Shown here: in pieces, positions 34,393-43,492 of the stretch
Position numbering within the stretch: position 1 is the first letter of the stretch
Layout: every line of letters starts with the position of its first letter
Notes under the pieces: generated by a model
What the model was told of the DNA's origin: nothing
What the model saw: only the letters and a program-made list of their open reading frames with translations
Database searches by the model: none
Program-made: the position numbers and the translations under genes
Assembly: GCF_017813235.1 (NCBI RefSeq)
Contig: NZ_JAGISH010000014.1
Location: 21,662 to 85,661 of the forward strand
Source: Sagittula salina
GTDB taxonomy: Bacteria > Pseudomonadota > Alphaproteobacteria > Rhodobacterales > Rhodobacteraceae
Direction: 5' to 3'
Length of the DNA stretch: 64,000 nucleotides

Positions 34393-36315
34393 GTGGCGAA
34401 AGCGAGCGAGGATTTGTCCTATTCTTGTGCTCTTCAGGGCAGGCACGCGGCGGTTCTGGCGCTGCTGCTGTGCGCCTGTCCGGCGCTGGCGCGGGAGTCG
34501 GGTTCCGCACCGCTCCTGCCAGTAGTGGGCCTTGGGGCGGACCTCGGGGCGGGCAATGCCGCCATCGTTCCGACCGGGCTGACCAAGGTGCTTCTGCCGC
34601 CGCTGGACGCCATCGACCCGCCAGTGCTTTATCTCAAGCAGCGCGACCCACAGCCCTTCCTTGAGGAGCGGCGCAAGCTGATGGCCGCCATCGAAGCCGC
34701 GCCGGAAGGCTCGTCGGATCGCGCCCGCGCGCTGACCGATCTGGCCGAGTTTCTCTTTGCCCACGCCATGGCGCCCGAGGGCCTGTCGGTTCTGGGCGGC
34801 CTCGACGGCAAGCGCCTGCCGCCCGCGCACAAGCTGCGCGCCAGCGCCTTTGAACTGGCGCTGGGGCTGATCGATCCACGTCGGCATCCGCTGACGGACC
34901 GGGCCCGCGCCCTGCTGTCGCCAAAGCACAAGGACTGGCCGGATCAGCCATTGTTCCTCGTTCTGTCCCACTTGCGGGAGACCGACTGCACGGAGGCCGC
35001 GCCACTTCTGGGCGAGGCGGTCGCGCGGCTGGCGCGCTTTCCCAAACCGGTGCAGGAACGCGTGTTGCCGGGGTTCCTCGAATGCGCCATCGAGACGGAG
35101 CAATGGCGGCTGGCGCGTGACCTGGCGGCGGCCTTCGACGGTTACGAGGGGTTGCGCGGCGGAACGGCCTATCACTACCTTCTTGGACGCGCCGCCGAAG
35201 CGGGAAACGAGCCGCTGGCCGCCTTTGACAGCTACGCGATGGCGCAGGACGGGCGCGACCTCTGGGCGCACCGCGCGCGGCGCGCCATCGTCGACCTGGC
35301 GCTGCGCCACGAGGCCGCCGACCCCACCGAGGCGGTCACCCTCCTGCGGCAGGAGACGGAAGTCTGGCGCGGCGACAGGCACGCGCGCCTCACGCTGGAC
35401 GCGCTGGCCTCGCTACAGATCATCGCCGGTGACGAGATTGCAGCCATCGAGACCTACGGCAAGCTCATGCAGCGCCACCCTGAAGGCGACGCCGCGAAGG
35501 AGGCCCGCCAGAAAGCACGCGCGCTGTTTGGCGAATTCTACCGCAAGGGCGCGGCGGGCGAGATCGCGCTGGGGCCCTTCCTGTCCGCGCATGACCGCAT
35601 CGCCTCTTACTTTCGCTTCACCCCCGCCTTTGCCAATGCCGCCGAGACGCTGGCCGATACCTTCCTGCTGACTGGCGCCACGACGGTGGCGGCGCGGGAA
35701 TATGCCACGACCTCGGACTACCTCGCGGCGATGCAGGACCTCGGGCTGGGCGCGCCCGCGCCGAACCAGCTGGACCGACTTGCGGTGAAGGAGGCGGAGG
35801 CGCTGCTGCGCGGCGGTCAGTTCGAAACGCTGGGTTCGCTGCTGGCCGCGCGCCCGGAGCCGACGGACCCGGAACTGCGCGCCCGCCGCGCCATCGTCGC
35901 GGCCCGTTATCTCGACGAGACCGGGCAGACGGCGGAACTTCTGGCAGAGCCCGCCCCGGATGCGCCTCCGCAGGCCCTGCGCCTGCGCGCGCAGGCGTGG
36001 TTCGACCGGCAGGACTGGGCGCGGGCGAACTCGGCCTATGCGGCGCTGCATGCGCGGCTCGGCCCCGCAATGCCGCTGCCGGACGCGATCCGGACGCTGC
36101 TCTCTGCCTACCGTGCGCAGGATCACGAGCGCACCGCCGAGATCGCCGCCGCCTTTCCGGCGCTTACGGAACTGCCCGGCTGGGTGGAGATCGCGCGCAC
36201 CCTCACCGAAGAGGCCCCCGAGCTGCTGCCACTGAGCAAGGGGACAGCGCAGGCCCGCATCGAAAACGCCACCGAGACGCTCAGAAATTTGCCGGTAAAT
36301 CCGCCAGGCGAATGA
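34393..36315 (+). CDS. Exported helical-repeat (TPR-like) protein of unknown function
   Basis: The 640-residue protein starts at GTG 34393 (TTG 34414 is an alternative). A hydrophobic stretch AAVLALLLCACPALA at residues about 19-33 looks like a signal sequence cleaved before RESG. The rest is rich in Ala/Leu helical pairs with TPR-like segments (AYHYLLGRAAEAGNEPLAAF, DEIAAIETYGKLMQRHPEGD, ADTFLLTGATTVAAREY), typical of an alpha-solenoid. It is divergent from flgF and ahead of flgE. With a MotE-type protein in the cluster, a MotC-like periplasmic motor function is conceivable but unproven. Confidence 0.7.
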   Translation: MAKASEDLSYSCALQGRHAAVLALLLCACPALARESGSAPLLPVVGLGADLGAGNAAIVPTGLTKVLLPPLDAIDPPVLYLKQRDPQPFLEERRKLMAAIEAAPEGSSDRARALTDLAEFLFAHAMAPEGLSVLGGLDGKRLPPAHKLRASAFELALGLIDPRRHPLTDRARALLSPKHKDWPDQPLFLVLSHLRETDCTEAAPLLGEAVARLARFPKPVQERVLPGFLECAIETEQWRLARDLAAAFDGYEGLRGGTAYHYLLGRAAEAGNEPLAAFDSYAMAQDGRDLWAHRARRAIVDLALRHEAADPTEAVTLLRQETEVWRGDRHARLTLDALASLQIIAGDEIAAIETYGKLMQRHPEGDAAKEARQKARALFGEFYRKGAAGEIALGPFLSAHDRIASYFRFTPAFANAAETLADTFLLTGATTVAAREYATTSDYLAAMQDLGLGAPAPNQLDRLAVKEAEALLRGGQFETLGSLLAARPEPTDPELRARRAIVAARYLDETGQTAELLAEPAPDAPPQALRLRAQAWFDRQDWARANSAYAALHARLGPAMPLPDAIRTLLSAYRAQDHERTAEIAAAFPALTELPGWVEIARTLTEEAPELLPLSKGTAQARIENATETLRNLPVNPPGE

Positions 36316-36348
36316 AAGTGCAAACAAGAGCTTGCAAAAATGGGCGAC

Positions 36349-36357
36349 TTATCCACA
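36349..36357 (+). promoter_or_regulatory. DnaA-box-like site TTATCCACA upstream of flgE
   Basis: This is an exact copy of the 9-mer at 27229, lying 93 bp before the flgE start codon, in the 134-bp gap after the 640-aa gene. Confidence 0.4.
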
Positions 36358-36449
36358 ATACTTTCACCGGCTTTTTGTTCAGGATTGGGACACGGGGCAA
36401 AGGTGAAGCAAACGGCGCGCAAAGCGTCGGGAAATAATCGAGGCAGGAC

Positions 36450-37748
36450 ATGAGCATTTCCAACGCGATGGCATCGGGCGTCAGCGGCCTGCTCGCCAAT
36501 TCGAAGGCCGTTGAGAATATTTCCTACAATATCGCCAATGCGGATACCGTCGGGTATCGCCGCAGCTTCTCCCAGATGGTGACATCGGGATCGAACATGC
36601 CCACGACCAGCCGCAGCGTCGGCGTCGGCACCACCGACGCACATGCCAATACCGCCGACGGCAGCTTCAGCCCCACCTCGGTCGCGTCCAACCTCGCCAT
36701 CTCGGGGTCCGGCTTCTTTGTGGTCAACTCCAATATCGACGCGTCCTATACGTCGGGTAACGTCTTTACCCGCGTCGGCAGCTTTGAACCCGATGCAAAC
36801 GGCAATCTGCGCAACGCGGCGGGACTCTATCTCATGGGCTTCCCCTCCGGCGAGGATGGCACGCTGGGCGCCGTGGACCGCTCGACCTTCGACGACCTTC
36901 AGCCGGTCAACGTGGCGAACCGCACCCTTGGCGCGACCCCGACCACAACGATGAGCCTCAGCGGCAACCTGCCCTCGCAGGAAACCGGCCAGATGAATCC
37001 CGGCGAGCCTTTCGTCACCTCCGCCGTCTTCTACAACGCACTCGGCGAGGCGCAGCAGCTTTCGATGTCGTTCCAACCGACCTGGAACAAGAACGAGTGG
37101 GACATCACGATCTCGCACGAGGGCATGGATTACGGCCGCGTGACGGTCCGGTTCTCCGACACCGGTACCAACGTCGGATCGCCGGATTACTACGGCGACG
37201 TGCAGGACCTGTCGTGGAACAACGGCTTCAGCTTCAACACCGCCACCGGCACGATGACGCTGGATCTTTACAGCGGCGGCTCCCCACAGACGCTGGAGGT
37301 TTCGCTGGGTGCGATTTCCTCCTCCGGAGGTCTGACGCAGTTCTCCGGCGATTATACGCCCCTGAACGTCGAGGCCGACGGCTCTGCCAGCGGCACCATG
37401 TCCCGCGTCGAGTTCGACGAGTTCGGCACAGTGTGGGGCGTCTTCGACAACGGGTCGCGCTCGGCGCTCTACTCCATCCCGCTGGCGACCTTTGCCAATC
37501 CGAACGGGCTGGCCACCAGCAACAACTCGACCTTCACCACGTCGAGGGAATCCGGCAGCTTCTACCTCGGCAATGCGGGAACCGGCGAGACCGGCACGCT
37601 GTCCTCGGGCGGTGTAGAGACAGCCAATGTCGACATCGCCGAAGAACTGACCAGCCTGATCCAGAAGCAGCGCGCCTATTCCTCGAACGCAAAGATCATC
37701 ACCACCGCGGACGAGATGCTGAACGAGACGGTGAACCTCAAGCGCTGA
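36450..37748 (+). CDS. flgE: Flagellar hook protein FlgE
   Basis: The 432-residue protein begins MSISNAMASGVSGLLANSKA with SYNIANADTVGYRRSF. It contains the FlgE central domains (GQMNPGEPFVTSAVFYNALG) and ends SLIQKQRAYSSNAKIITTAD. It polymerises into the hook. The start follows GAGGCAGGAC. It is the first gene of the flgE-flgK-flgL group. Confidence 0.96.
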   Translation: MSISNAMASGVSGLLANSKAVENISYNIANADTVGYRRSFSQMVTSGSNMPTTSRSVGVGTTDAHANTADGSFSPTSVASNLAISGSGFFVVNSNIDASYTSGNVFTRVGSFEPDANGNLRNAAGLYLMGFPSGEDGTLGAVDRSTFDDLQPVNVANRTLGATPTTTMSLSGNLPSQETGQMNPGEPFVTSAVFYNALGEAQQLSMSFQPTWNKNEWDITISHEGMDYGRVTVRFSDTGTNVGSPDYYGDVQDLSWNNGFSFNTATGTMTLDLYSGGSPQTLEVSLGAISSSGGLTQFSGDYTPLNVEADGSASGTMSRVEFDEFGTVWGVFDNGSRSALYSIPLATFANPNGLATSNNSTFTTSRESGSFYLGNAGTGETGTLSSGGVETANVDIAEELTSLIQKQRAYSSNAKIITTADEMLNETVNLKR

Positions 37749-37774
37749 CCCGGATCAGCGCCTAGGAGCGGATC

Positions 37775-39190
37775 ATGAGCCTGACTTCTGCATTCGGCGC
37801 GGCGCGCAGCGGCCTGACGACCACGTCGCGGTGGGCCGAGACGGTGTCCGAGAACATCGCCAACGCCAACAACGCCGCCTACGCCCGCCGCGAGACGAAG
37901 ATCACCACCTCCAGCCACGGCGCTGCGCAGATCAGCGGCGTCGCGCGCGCGGTGGACAGCGCCCTCGACGGGTTGTACCGGATCGAAACCTCGCGCACGG
38001 CAAAACAGGACGCCATTGCCTCCGGTCTGTCGACCTACACAGACCTTCTGGGGGATACGGAGAGCAACGACACAATTCTGACTCGGCTTACGGATTTCCA
38101 GAATGCCCTGAGCGTGCTGGACGTGACCCCGTTCGATACCGGCGCGCAGCGTAGCGCCGTCACTGCCGCGCAGGAGCTGGCCGGTTCGCTGAACCGCGCC
38201 GGCGCGGCGATCGAGAACGCCCGGACCGGCAGCCGCGACGAGATCTTCGCCGAGACGAACGGCGTGAACCGGGCGCTCTCGCATGTCGCGGAGCTGAACA
38301 CGCGGGTCATCGAAAGCGTCCCCGGCAGCCCAAGCCAGATGGCTTTGCAGGACCAGATCACCGCGGAGCTGGACGCGCTGGCGGAACGCATCGATTTCAC
38401 CATGCGCACTGACACCAACGGGCAGGTGGAGCTTTTCGCCACCGGCGGTGCGGCGCTGCTGACTGGCAATGTCCCGCAGGTGCTGAGCTTTGACGCGGAT
38501 ACTGGCGTACTGCGGGCGGGGGACGTGAACATCACGCCCGACACGACCGGGGTGCGCGGCCTGTCCGAAGGCGCGCTATCCGGCAAGATCGCGCTTTACA
38601 AGACCGTCGTGCCACAGATGCAGGCCCAGCTCGATCAGGTCGCGCGCGGTCTGATCGAAGTTATGGAAGCAGCCGATGCCAGCCTCTACTCCGGGGAGCC
38701 CGGGCTCTTTACCGACGCAGGCCAGGCGCTGACCGACCCGGCGGCACCCGGTCTTGCCGCGCGTATTTCCGTGAATGCCCGCGCGGTGCCCGAGCAGGGT
38801 GGCGCCCTGTGGCGCATCCGCGACGGGCTGGGCGCGGACGTGCAGGGCGCAGACGACGACAACACGCAGGTCGGCGCCTTCATCGGTGCGATCTCGGGGG
38901 CGATGGGTTTCGACGCCTCCGCCGGGCTGGGCGATAATCAGCCGCTCAGCGCCTACGTCTCCGGCCTGATCGCCACCCAGAACAACACGCGATCACAGGC
39001 CCAGAGCGCGGCCCAGACCTATGCCGCCGGGGCGGTCGCCATTCAGGGGCAGCGGCTGTCCTTTACCGGCGTGAACGTGGACGAAGAGCTGCAGCAACTC
39101 ACGGCGATCGAACAATCCTACGGGGCGAACGCGCAGGTCCTGAGCGTCCTGTCCGAAATGATAGACACGCTGCTGGCAGCGGCGGACTGA
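37775..39190 (+). CDS. flgK: Hook-filament junction protein FlgK (HAP1)
   Basis: The 471-residue protein has the N-terminal motif SENIANANNAAYARRETKIT and the C-terminal VNVDEELQQLTAIEQSYGAN plus AQVLSVLSEMIDTLL. The position between flgE and flgL fits. It forms the first hook-filament junction zone. Confidence 0.94.
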   Translation: MSLTSAFGAARSGLTTTSRWAETVSENIANANNAAYARRETKITTSSHGAAQISGVARAVDSALDGLYRIETSRTAKQDAIASGLSTYTDLLGDTESNDTILTRLTDFQNALSVLDVTPFDTGAQRSAVTAAQELAGSLNRAGAAIENARTGSRDEIFAETNGVNRALSHVAELNTRVIESVPGSPSQMALQDQITAELDALAERIDFTMRTDTNGQVELFATGGAALLTGNVPQVLSFDADTGVLRAGDVNITPDTTGVRGLSEGALSGKIALYKTVVPQMQAQLDQVARGLIEVMEAADASLYSGEPGLFTDAGQALTDPAAPGLAARISVNARAVPEQGGALWRIRDGLGADVQGADDDNTQVGAFIGAISGAMGFDASAGLGDNQPLSAYVSGLIATQNNTRSQAQSAAQTYAAGAVAIQGQRLSFTGVNVDEELQQLTAIEQSYGANAQVLSVLSEMIDTLLAAAD

Positions 39191-39201
39191 GGAAAAACGG
39201 C

Positions 39202-40248
39202 ATGATTTCGAGCTACGGCCGCGCGCCTTCGACCCTCTACAGCCACTTGCTGCGTCGCAACACCAACGCGGAACTCCAGCGCGACCTGTCCACCGCCGAG
39301 CAGGAGCTTTCCACCGGCGTCCACGCGGATGTCTATCAATCGCTGGGCGCAGGCGCTGCCGAGGCGCTGGACCTGAATGCCAGCATCGCCCGTGACGAGG
39401 CACAAGTCACCGCCAACAAGCTGCTTTCGGGCCGCATCGATACCATGAGCCAGAGCCTGACCGCGATCCGCGAAGCGTTGCAGCCCGCGCTGGAACAGGC
39501 GGTCTCCTCCGGTAATCTCGGCTCTGGCGCCGCTTTGCGAACCGCCGCCGAAGCGGCGCTGAATTCCCTGATCTCGCTGGGTAACGCAACCTACGGCGGG
39601 CGTCTGGTATTCGGCGGCACCGGCGCGCTCCAGCAGTGGTCCATGCCCCGAAATGACACCGGCCTTTCGCCCGAGGGCGTGATCGCGGACGCGCTCTCTG
39701 CCGGGCTGGCTACGCCTGCGGACCTCTCCGCCCGGATGGCGGATCTGGATGCGATTTTTGGTGGTACGGCGGCCGATCCGGCAAAACAGTACGACAACCT
39801 CTTCTATCGCGGCCAGATGGGGGGCGGGCGTGCCTCTGTCGGTATCGGCAATGACGACGTGCTGACCTACGGTGTGCAGGCCAACGATACTGCTTTCCGC
39901 GACGCTCTGCAGGGGCTCTCCATGCTGGCCTCTGTTGAACTCGACGCGATCCCCGACCCGCAAGTCCTTGCCGGCTGGGTCGATGCCGCGACGTCCTTGA
40001 TCGAAAAAGGCTCCGCCGGCTTTCTCGCGTTGGAAACCGAACTCGACAGCTCCTCCACGCGGATCGACAACGCCAACGAACGCATGCAGGACCGCATGGC
40101 TCTCTATAAAGGGCGAGTGAGCGATCTGGTCAGCGTCGATCCCTACGAAGCCGCCACCCGGATCACCGCATTGGAGACGCAGCTTCAGGCCAGCTACGCC
40201 GTGACCGCGCGGCTGTCTTCGCTCAGCTTCCTCAACTTCATGCGCTGA
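39202..40248 (+). CDS. flgL: Hook-filament junction protein FlgL (HAP3)
   Basis: The 348-residue flagellin-like protein has an N-terminal helical region (LQRDLSTAEQELSTGVHADV) and a C-terminal YEAATRITALETQLQASYAV. It is shorter and more divergent than flagellin but sits directly behind flgK. The gene is followed by two hairpins. Confidence 0.9.
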   Translation: MISSYGRAPSTLYSHLLRRNTNAELQRDLSTAEQELSTGVHADVYQSLGAGAAEALDLNASIARDEAQVTANKLLSGRIDTMSQSLTAIREALQPALEQAVSSGNLGSGAALRTAAEAALNSLISLGNATYGGRLVFGGTGALQQWSMPRNDTGLSPEGVIADALSAGLATPADLSARMADLDAIFGGTAADPAKQYDNLFYRGQMGGGRASVGIGNDDVLTYGVQANDTAFRDALQGLSMLASVELDAIPDPQVLAGWVDAATSLIEKGSAGFLALETELDSSSTRIDNANERMQDRMALYKGRVSDLVSVDPYEAATRITALETQLQASYAVTARLSSLSFLNFMR

Positions 40249-40313
40249 AGGCGAAGGCGCCTTCGCCTCAACATTCCCGTGATGCCCGCCACAGCCCCCG
40301 CTCTGGCGGGCAT
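40249..40313 (+). terminator. Double hairpin after flgL
   Basis: Immediately after the flgL stop is a perfect 20-bp palindrome (AGGCGAAGGC/GCCTTCGCCT, 40249-40268). Then comes a stem ATGCCCGCCA (40282-40291) and TGGCGGGCAT (40304-40313) with a 12-nt loop. The second has the form of a terminator, though the following T content is modest. Confidence 0.7.
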
Positions 40314-40321
40314 TATGCATT

Positions 40322-40402
40322 CTATCCTTGACAGGACCATCCCGAAGCAGGTTTCGCCATCGAAAACCAAGGACTATTCAAGGATAGAACAGCTATCCTT
40401 GA
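40322..40402. promoter_or_regulatory. Triple TCAAGGATAG site array upstream of flgI
   Basis: Three exact copies of TCAAGGATAG occur: 40322-40331 (minus), 40378-40387 (plus) and 40393-40402 (minus). The last two form an inverted repeat with 10-bp arms and a 5-bp centre, 65 bp before flgI. The same core occurs in other flagellar gaps. It is a good candidate operator for a flagellar regulator, possibly one of the regulators encoded at 24.6-26.2 kb. Confidence 0.6.
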
Positions 40403-40466
40403 TTTATTCATTGCGAGTTTCGCCCCGATCCTGTCTAATCACGGCACCTAGTCCGGAGCATTCGCC

Positions 40467-41579
40467 ATGCGCCTTTCAACTCTGCTCGGCCTCCTGCTCG
40501 CCGCGGTCTGCCTCGCATCGACCGCGCGTGCCGATGTACGGATCAAGGACATCGCCTCCTTTGAAGGGGTGCGGGAAAACCAGCTGGTGGGCTACGGCCT
40601 CGTGGTCGGCCTGAACGGAACCGGCGACAGCCTGCGCAACGCGCCCTTCACCGAAAAGAGCATCGAGGCCATGCTGGAGCGGCTCGGCGTCGGCAACCTT
40701 TCCGAAGACCGGATGCGCACGACCAACACCGCAGCCGTCATGGTGACCGCCATGCTGCCGCCCTTCGCGCGGATGGGATCCACCATCGATGTGGTCGTGG
40801 CCTCGCTGGGCGACGCCACGTCGCTGCGTGGCGGGACCCTGATCGTGACACCGCTGACTGGCGCCAACGGCGAGGTCTACGCGGTGGCGCAGGGACCAAT
40901 CGCCGTTGCGGGCTACGCGGCGCAGGGTGTCGCCGCCTCCCTGGTGGAGGGCGTGCCCACGGTCGCGCGGATCGAGAACGGTGCCACGGTCGAGAACGAG
41001 GTGAACTTCGACCTCGCCGCACTGGAGTCCGTGCGCCTGAGCCTGCGCAACCCCGATTACACAACTGCCGCCCGCATGGCCGACGCGATCAATGCCGCGC
41101 TCGGCACTGGCGCGCGGGTGTTGGACCCCGGCACGGTAGAAGTGGACGTCTACGGCGTCGGCAAGGGCGGCGGCGTGCCGCAAGTCATGGCCGCCATCGA
41201 AAACTTGCGTGTCGATCCCGATGGCGTCGCCCGCGTGGTCATTGACGCGCGCTCCGGCACCATCGTGATCGGCGAAGACGTCCGCATCGACCGCGTCGCG
41301 GTCAGCCAGGGCGGCCTGACCGTCATGGTGCGCGAGGACCCGCTGGTCAGCCAGCCAGAGGAGATCTCTATCGGGGGGGCGACGGTGGTGGTGCCACGCA
41401 CGTCGGTCGGGGTCGAAGAGCAGGAATCCCATTTCACCATTCTCGAAGGCGCGGACGTCAGCCTGCAGAGGCTGGTCGATGCCCTCAACGCAATCGGCCT
41501 GACGGCAACGCAGACAATCTCGATCCTGCAGGCCATCAAGGCGGCGGGTGCCCTGCATGCCGATCTGGAAATCATCTGA
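40467..41579 (+). CDS. flgI: Flagellar P-ring protein FlgI
   Basis: The 370-residue protein has a signal peptide (TLLGLLLAAVCLASTARA) followed by DVRIKDIASFEGVRENQLVG and YGLVVGLNGTGDSLRNAPFT, the FlgI hallmark. FlgI forms the periplasmic P ring with help from FlgA. It heads a tight group with flgJ and flgN. Confidence 0.97.
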   Translation: MRLSTLLGLLLAAVCLASTARADVRIKDIASFEGVRENQLVGYGLVVGLNGTGDSLRNAPFTEKSIEAMLERLGVGNLSEDRMRTTNTAAVMVTAMLPPFARMGSTIDVVVASLGDATSLRGGTLIVTPLTGANGEVYAVAQGPIAVAGYAAQGVAASLVEGVPTVARIENGATVENEVNFDLAALESVRLSLRNPDYTTAARMADAINAALGTGARVLDPGTVEVDVYGVGKGGGVPQVMAAIENLRVDPDGVARVVIDARSGTIVIGEDVRIDRVAVSQGGLTVMVREDPLVSQPEEISIGGATVVVPRTSVGVEEQESHFTILEGADVSLQRLVDALNAIGLTATQTISILQAIKAAGALHADLEII

Positions 41580-41591
41580 CGGAGACTGCGC

Positions 41592-41927
41592 ATGGATATC
41601 CGTACCAACATGGCCGCCCTTCAGGTCACGCAAGCGCAACATGCGCAACCCGGCAAGGTCGCGGCTGACGCCCCGGCCTCTGCCGCGCACGAATTCGAGA
41701 AGATGTTCCTTACCCAGATGGTCGACGAAATGCTGAAAGAGGTCGATATGGGCGACTTCGGCGCAGGACAGGCCGAGGACGCCTGGCGCTACTTCCTCGC
41801 GGAGGCATTTGCGTCGGAGATCGCCGCGCAGGGGCAGGGCGGTATTGCACCGGGCATCCGGCGGGCGCTGGAGGCCTATGGCACCACCTCAACCGGTGTT
41901 GCGGGCAAGCCGGAGGGCCGGGAATGA
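41592..41927 (+). CDS. flgJ: Rod-binding protein FlgJ (N-terminal domain only)
   Basis: The 111-residue protein corresponds to the rod-scaffold domain of FlgJ (AAHEFEKMFLTQMVDEMLKE, then YFLAEAFASEIAAQGQGGIA). The C-terminal muramidase domain of enteric FlgJ is absent, as is common in alphaproteobacteria, and the transglycosylase at 18166 may substitute. It overlaps the next gene by ATGA. Confidence 0.85.
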   Translation: MDIRTNMAALQVTQAQHAQPGKVAADAPASAAHEFEKMFLTQMVDEMLKEVDMGDFGAGQAEDAWRYFLAEAFASEIAAQGQGGIAPGIRRALEAYGTTSTGVAGKPEGRE

Positions 41928-42334
41928 CCGACGTGAGCCCAGCCCGCGCCCATCAGCTGATCGATCGCCTCGCCCGCCTGCTGCGGGACGAGATCGCCGC
42001 CATCGGACAGGGCCAACTGGCCCGCGTCGAAGAACTTTTCCCCCTGAAGTCCGAGCTTCTTGGCGAAATTGCGACGGCATTGGGACAGCCCGAAAAAATA
42101 TTTTTGGCGAGTGAACCGGGCTCGGAAAAGCTGCGCGAGAAACTCGACGAATTGCGCGGATTGATCCGCGCCGATCTCGCACTTTTGCAGCGAATGACCC
42201 AAGCAACAGGGGATATTGCACGTGAAATCGACCGTATCCGCGACCGCCAGAGCCTGCGCGGCCTATACGGACGAGACGGGTCCACGGCAAACGAGGCTGT
42301 GACTCCGTCGCAACGCTTTGATCAGTCGATCTAA
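41924..42334 (+). CDS. flgN: FlgN-like export chaperone
   Basis: The 136-residue, mostly helical, charged protein (RAHQLIDRLARLLRDEIAAI, KSELLGEIATAL) ends with a Ser/Thr-rich tail. FlgN is the chaperone for FlgK and FlgL. The call depends on length, helical character and position directly before fliC, since FlgN sequences are poorly conserved. Confidence 0.55.
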   Translation: MTDVSPARAHQLIDRLARLLRDEIAAIGQGQLARVEELFPLKSELLGEIATALGQPEKIFLASEPGSEKLREKLDELRGLIRADLALLQRMTQATGDIAREIDRIRDRQSLRGLYGRDGSTANEAVTPSQRFDQSI

Positions 42335-42339
42335 AATAG

Positions 42340-42354
42340 TTAATAGAAAGTTAT
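42340..42354 (+). promoter_or_regulatory. Near-consensus CtrA-type site upstream of fliC
   Basis: TTAATAGAAAGTTAT matches TTAA-N7-TTAA with one substitution in the second half, 96 bp upstream of the flagellin start. The second half overlaps TTATCCACT, an 8/9 match to the DnaA-box-like 9-mer found at 27229 and 36349. Confidence 0.45.
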
Positions 42355-42402
42355 CCACTGCCCGGAATCTCCGTGTTAGGTGTGTCACACGGCAAGACCG
42401 TT

Positions 42403-42419
42403 TTCGTCAGAAAGACGAA
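42403..42419 (+). promoter_or_regulatory. Hairpin in the fliC leader
   Basis: TTCGTC and GACGAA enclose a 5-nt AGAAA loop 31 nt before the fliC start. In Caulobacter, FlbT acts on the 5' leader of flagellin mRNA. flbT and flaF lie just downstream of fliC here, so this is a plausible RNA target. Confidence 0.4.
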
Positions 42420-42449
42420 GACCAACGATAGAAATCGGAGCAGACTAAA

Positions 42450-43340
42450 ATGTCGTCTATCAATACCAACTCCAGCGCCATGAACGCACTGGCAACACTG
42501 CGTAACGTCAACTCGAACCTCGAGCAAACGCAGGGTCGCATCTCCACCGGCCTGAAAGTCCAGTCCGGCAAGGATAACGCGTCCTACTTCCAGATCTCGA
42601 CCACGATGAACTCGGAAAGCGGCATGTACTCGGGCATCAACGAGAGCATGACGTTGGCGAAGAACTCCATCTCGACCGCCCGCCTTGGCGCCGAGACGCT
42701 TACGGATCTGACCCAGCAGTTCGTCGATCGTCTTGCCTTCGCGCAGGAAGAAGGCGTCGATCAGGCGGCCGTCGGCAAGGAACTCGAAGCACTGGTCGCT
42801 CAGATGGAAACCACCATCGGCCAGTCGTCCTTCAACGGTGAAAACCTGATCAGCACGGCCGGTGTCGGCGCCCTGACCGCCAACACCAAAACCATCACCA
42901 CCGGCATCACGCGCGATGCCACCGGCACCCTGGAGACCACCAAGCAGGACTTCGCGATGGTCGATCTGCAGGCGCTTGTGACCGATGGCACCGACGCCGC
43001 AGGCGGCGACGGCACGTTGAAGGCCATCGCGGCCTCCGTTTCGGCGGGCACCCACGCCACGGACCTCGAAACCTCGCTGGCAGCAGCCGACGATTTCCTG
43101 AAGAGCATCACCTCGCAGGCAACCACTCTGGGTGTGGCGGAAAACTCCATCGAGACCCAACAGACCTTCCTGAACGAACTGACCGACCGGATCAGCTCGG
43201 GTGTTTCGGCCATGGTCGACGCCGACATGGAAGAAGAGGCCGCGCGCCTTCAGTCGCTTCAGGTGCAGCAGCAGCTGTCCACCCAGGCGCTGTCGATCGC
43301 GAACTCCTCGCCGCAGAACATTCTCTCGCTGTTCCGCTAA
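42450..43340 (+). CDS. fliC: Flagellin
   Basis: The 296-residue flagellin has conserved D0/D1 termini: N-terminal SSINTNSSAMNALATLRNVN with RISTGLKVQSGKDNAS, and C-terminal QSLQVQQQLSTQALSIANSS then PQNILSLFR. Only a short central region separates them, so the surface D2/D3 domains are minimal, as in many alphaproteobacterial flagellins. It is the only flagellin in the window. A strong hairpin follows the stop. Confidence 0.97.
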   Translation: MSSINTNSSAMNALATLRNVNSNLEQTQGRISTGLKVQSGKDNASYFQISTTMNSESGMYSGINESMTLAKNSISTARLGAETLTDLTQQFVDRLAFAQEEGVDQAAVGKELEALVAQMETTIGQSSFNGENLISTAGVGALTANTKTITTGITRDATGTLETTKQDFAMVDLQALVTDGTDAAGGDGTLKAIAASVSAGTHATDLETSLAAADDFLKSITSQATTLGVAENSIETQQTFLNELTDRISSGVSAMVDADMEEEAARLQSLQVQQQLSTQALSIANSSPQNILSLFR

Positions 43341-43377
43341 TCTCACTGGAATCTCCGTAAGGCATGGTGACATAGTG

Positions 43378-43401
43378 GGAGGGCGCCTCCGGGCGCCCTC
43401 C
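43378..43401 (+). terminator. Terminator hairpin after fliC
   Basis: GGAGGGCGCC (43378-43387) pairs with GGCGCCCTCC (43392-43401) around a 4-nt loop, 37 nt after the fliC stop. It would let fliC be expressed far more than flaF-flbT downstream. Confidence 0.75.
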
Positions 43402-43492
43402 TTCGCCGGAGCACCGGACCAACCGGGCCCGACCGAAAAACAGTCCCGTCAACGGACGGGACATGGCAAGCGGCAGGAACGGCAGGACAGCA

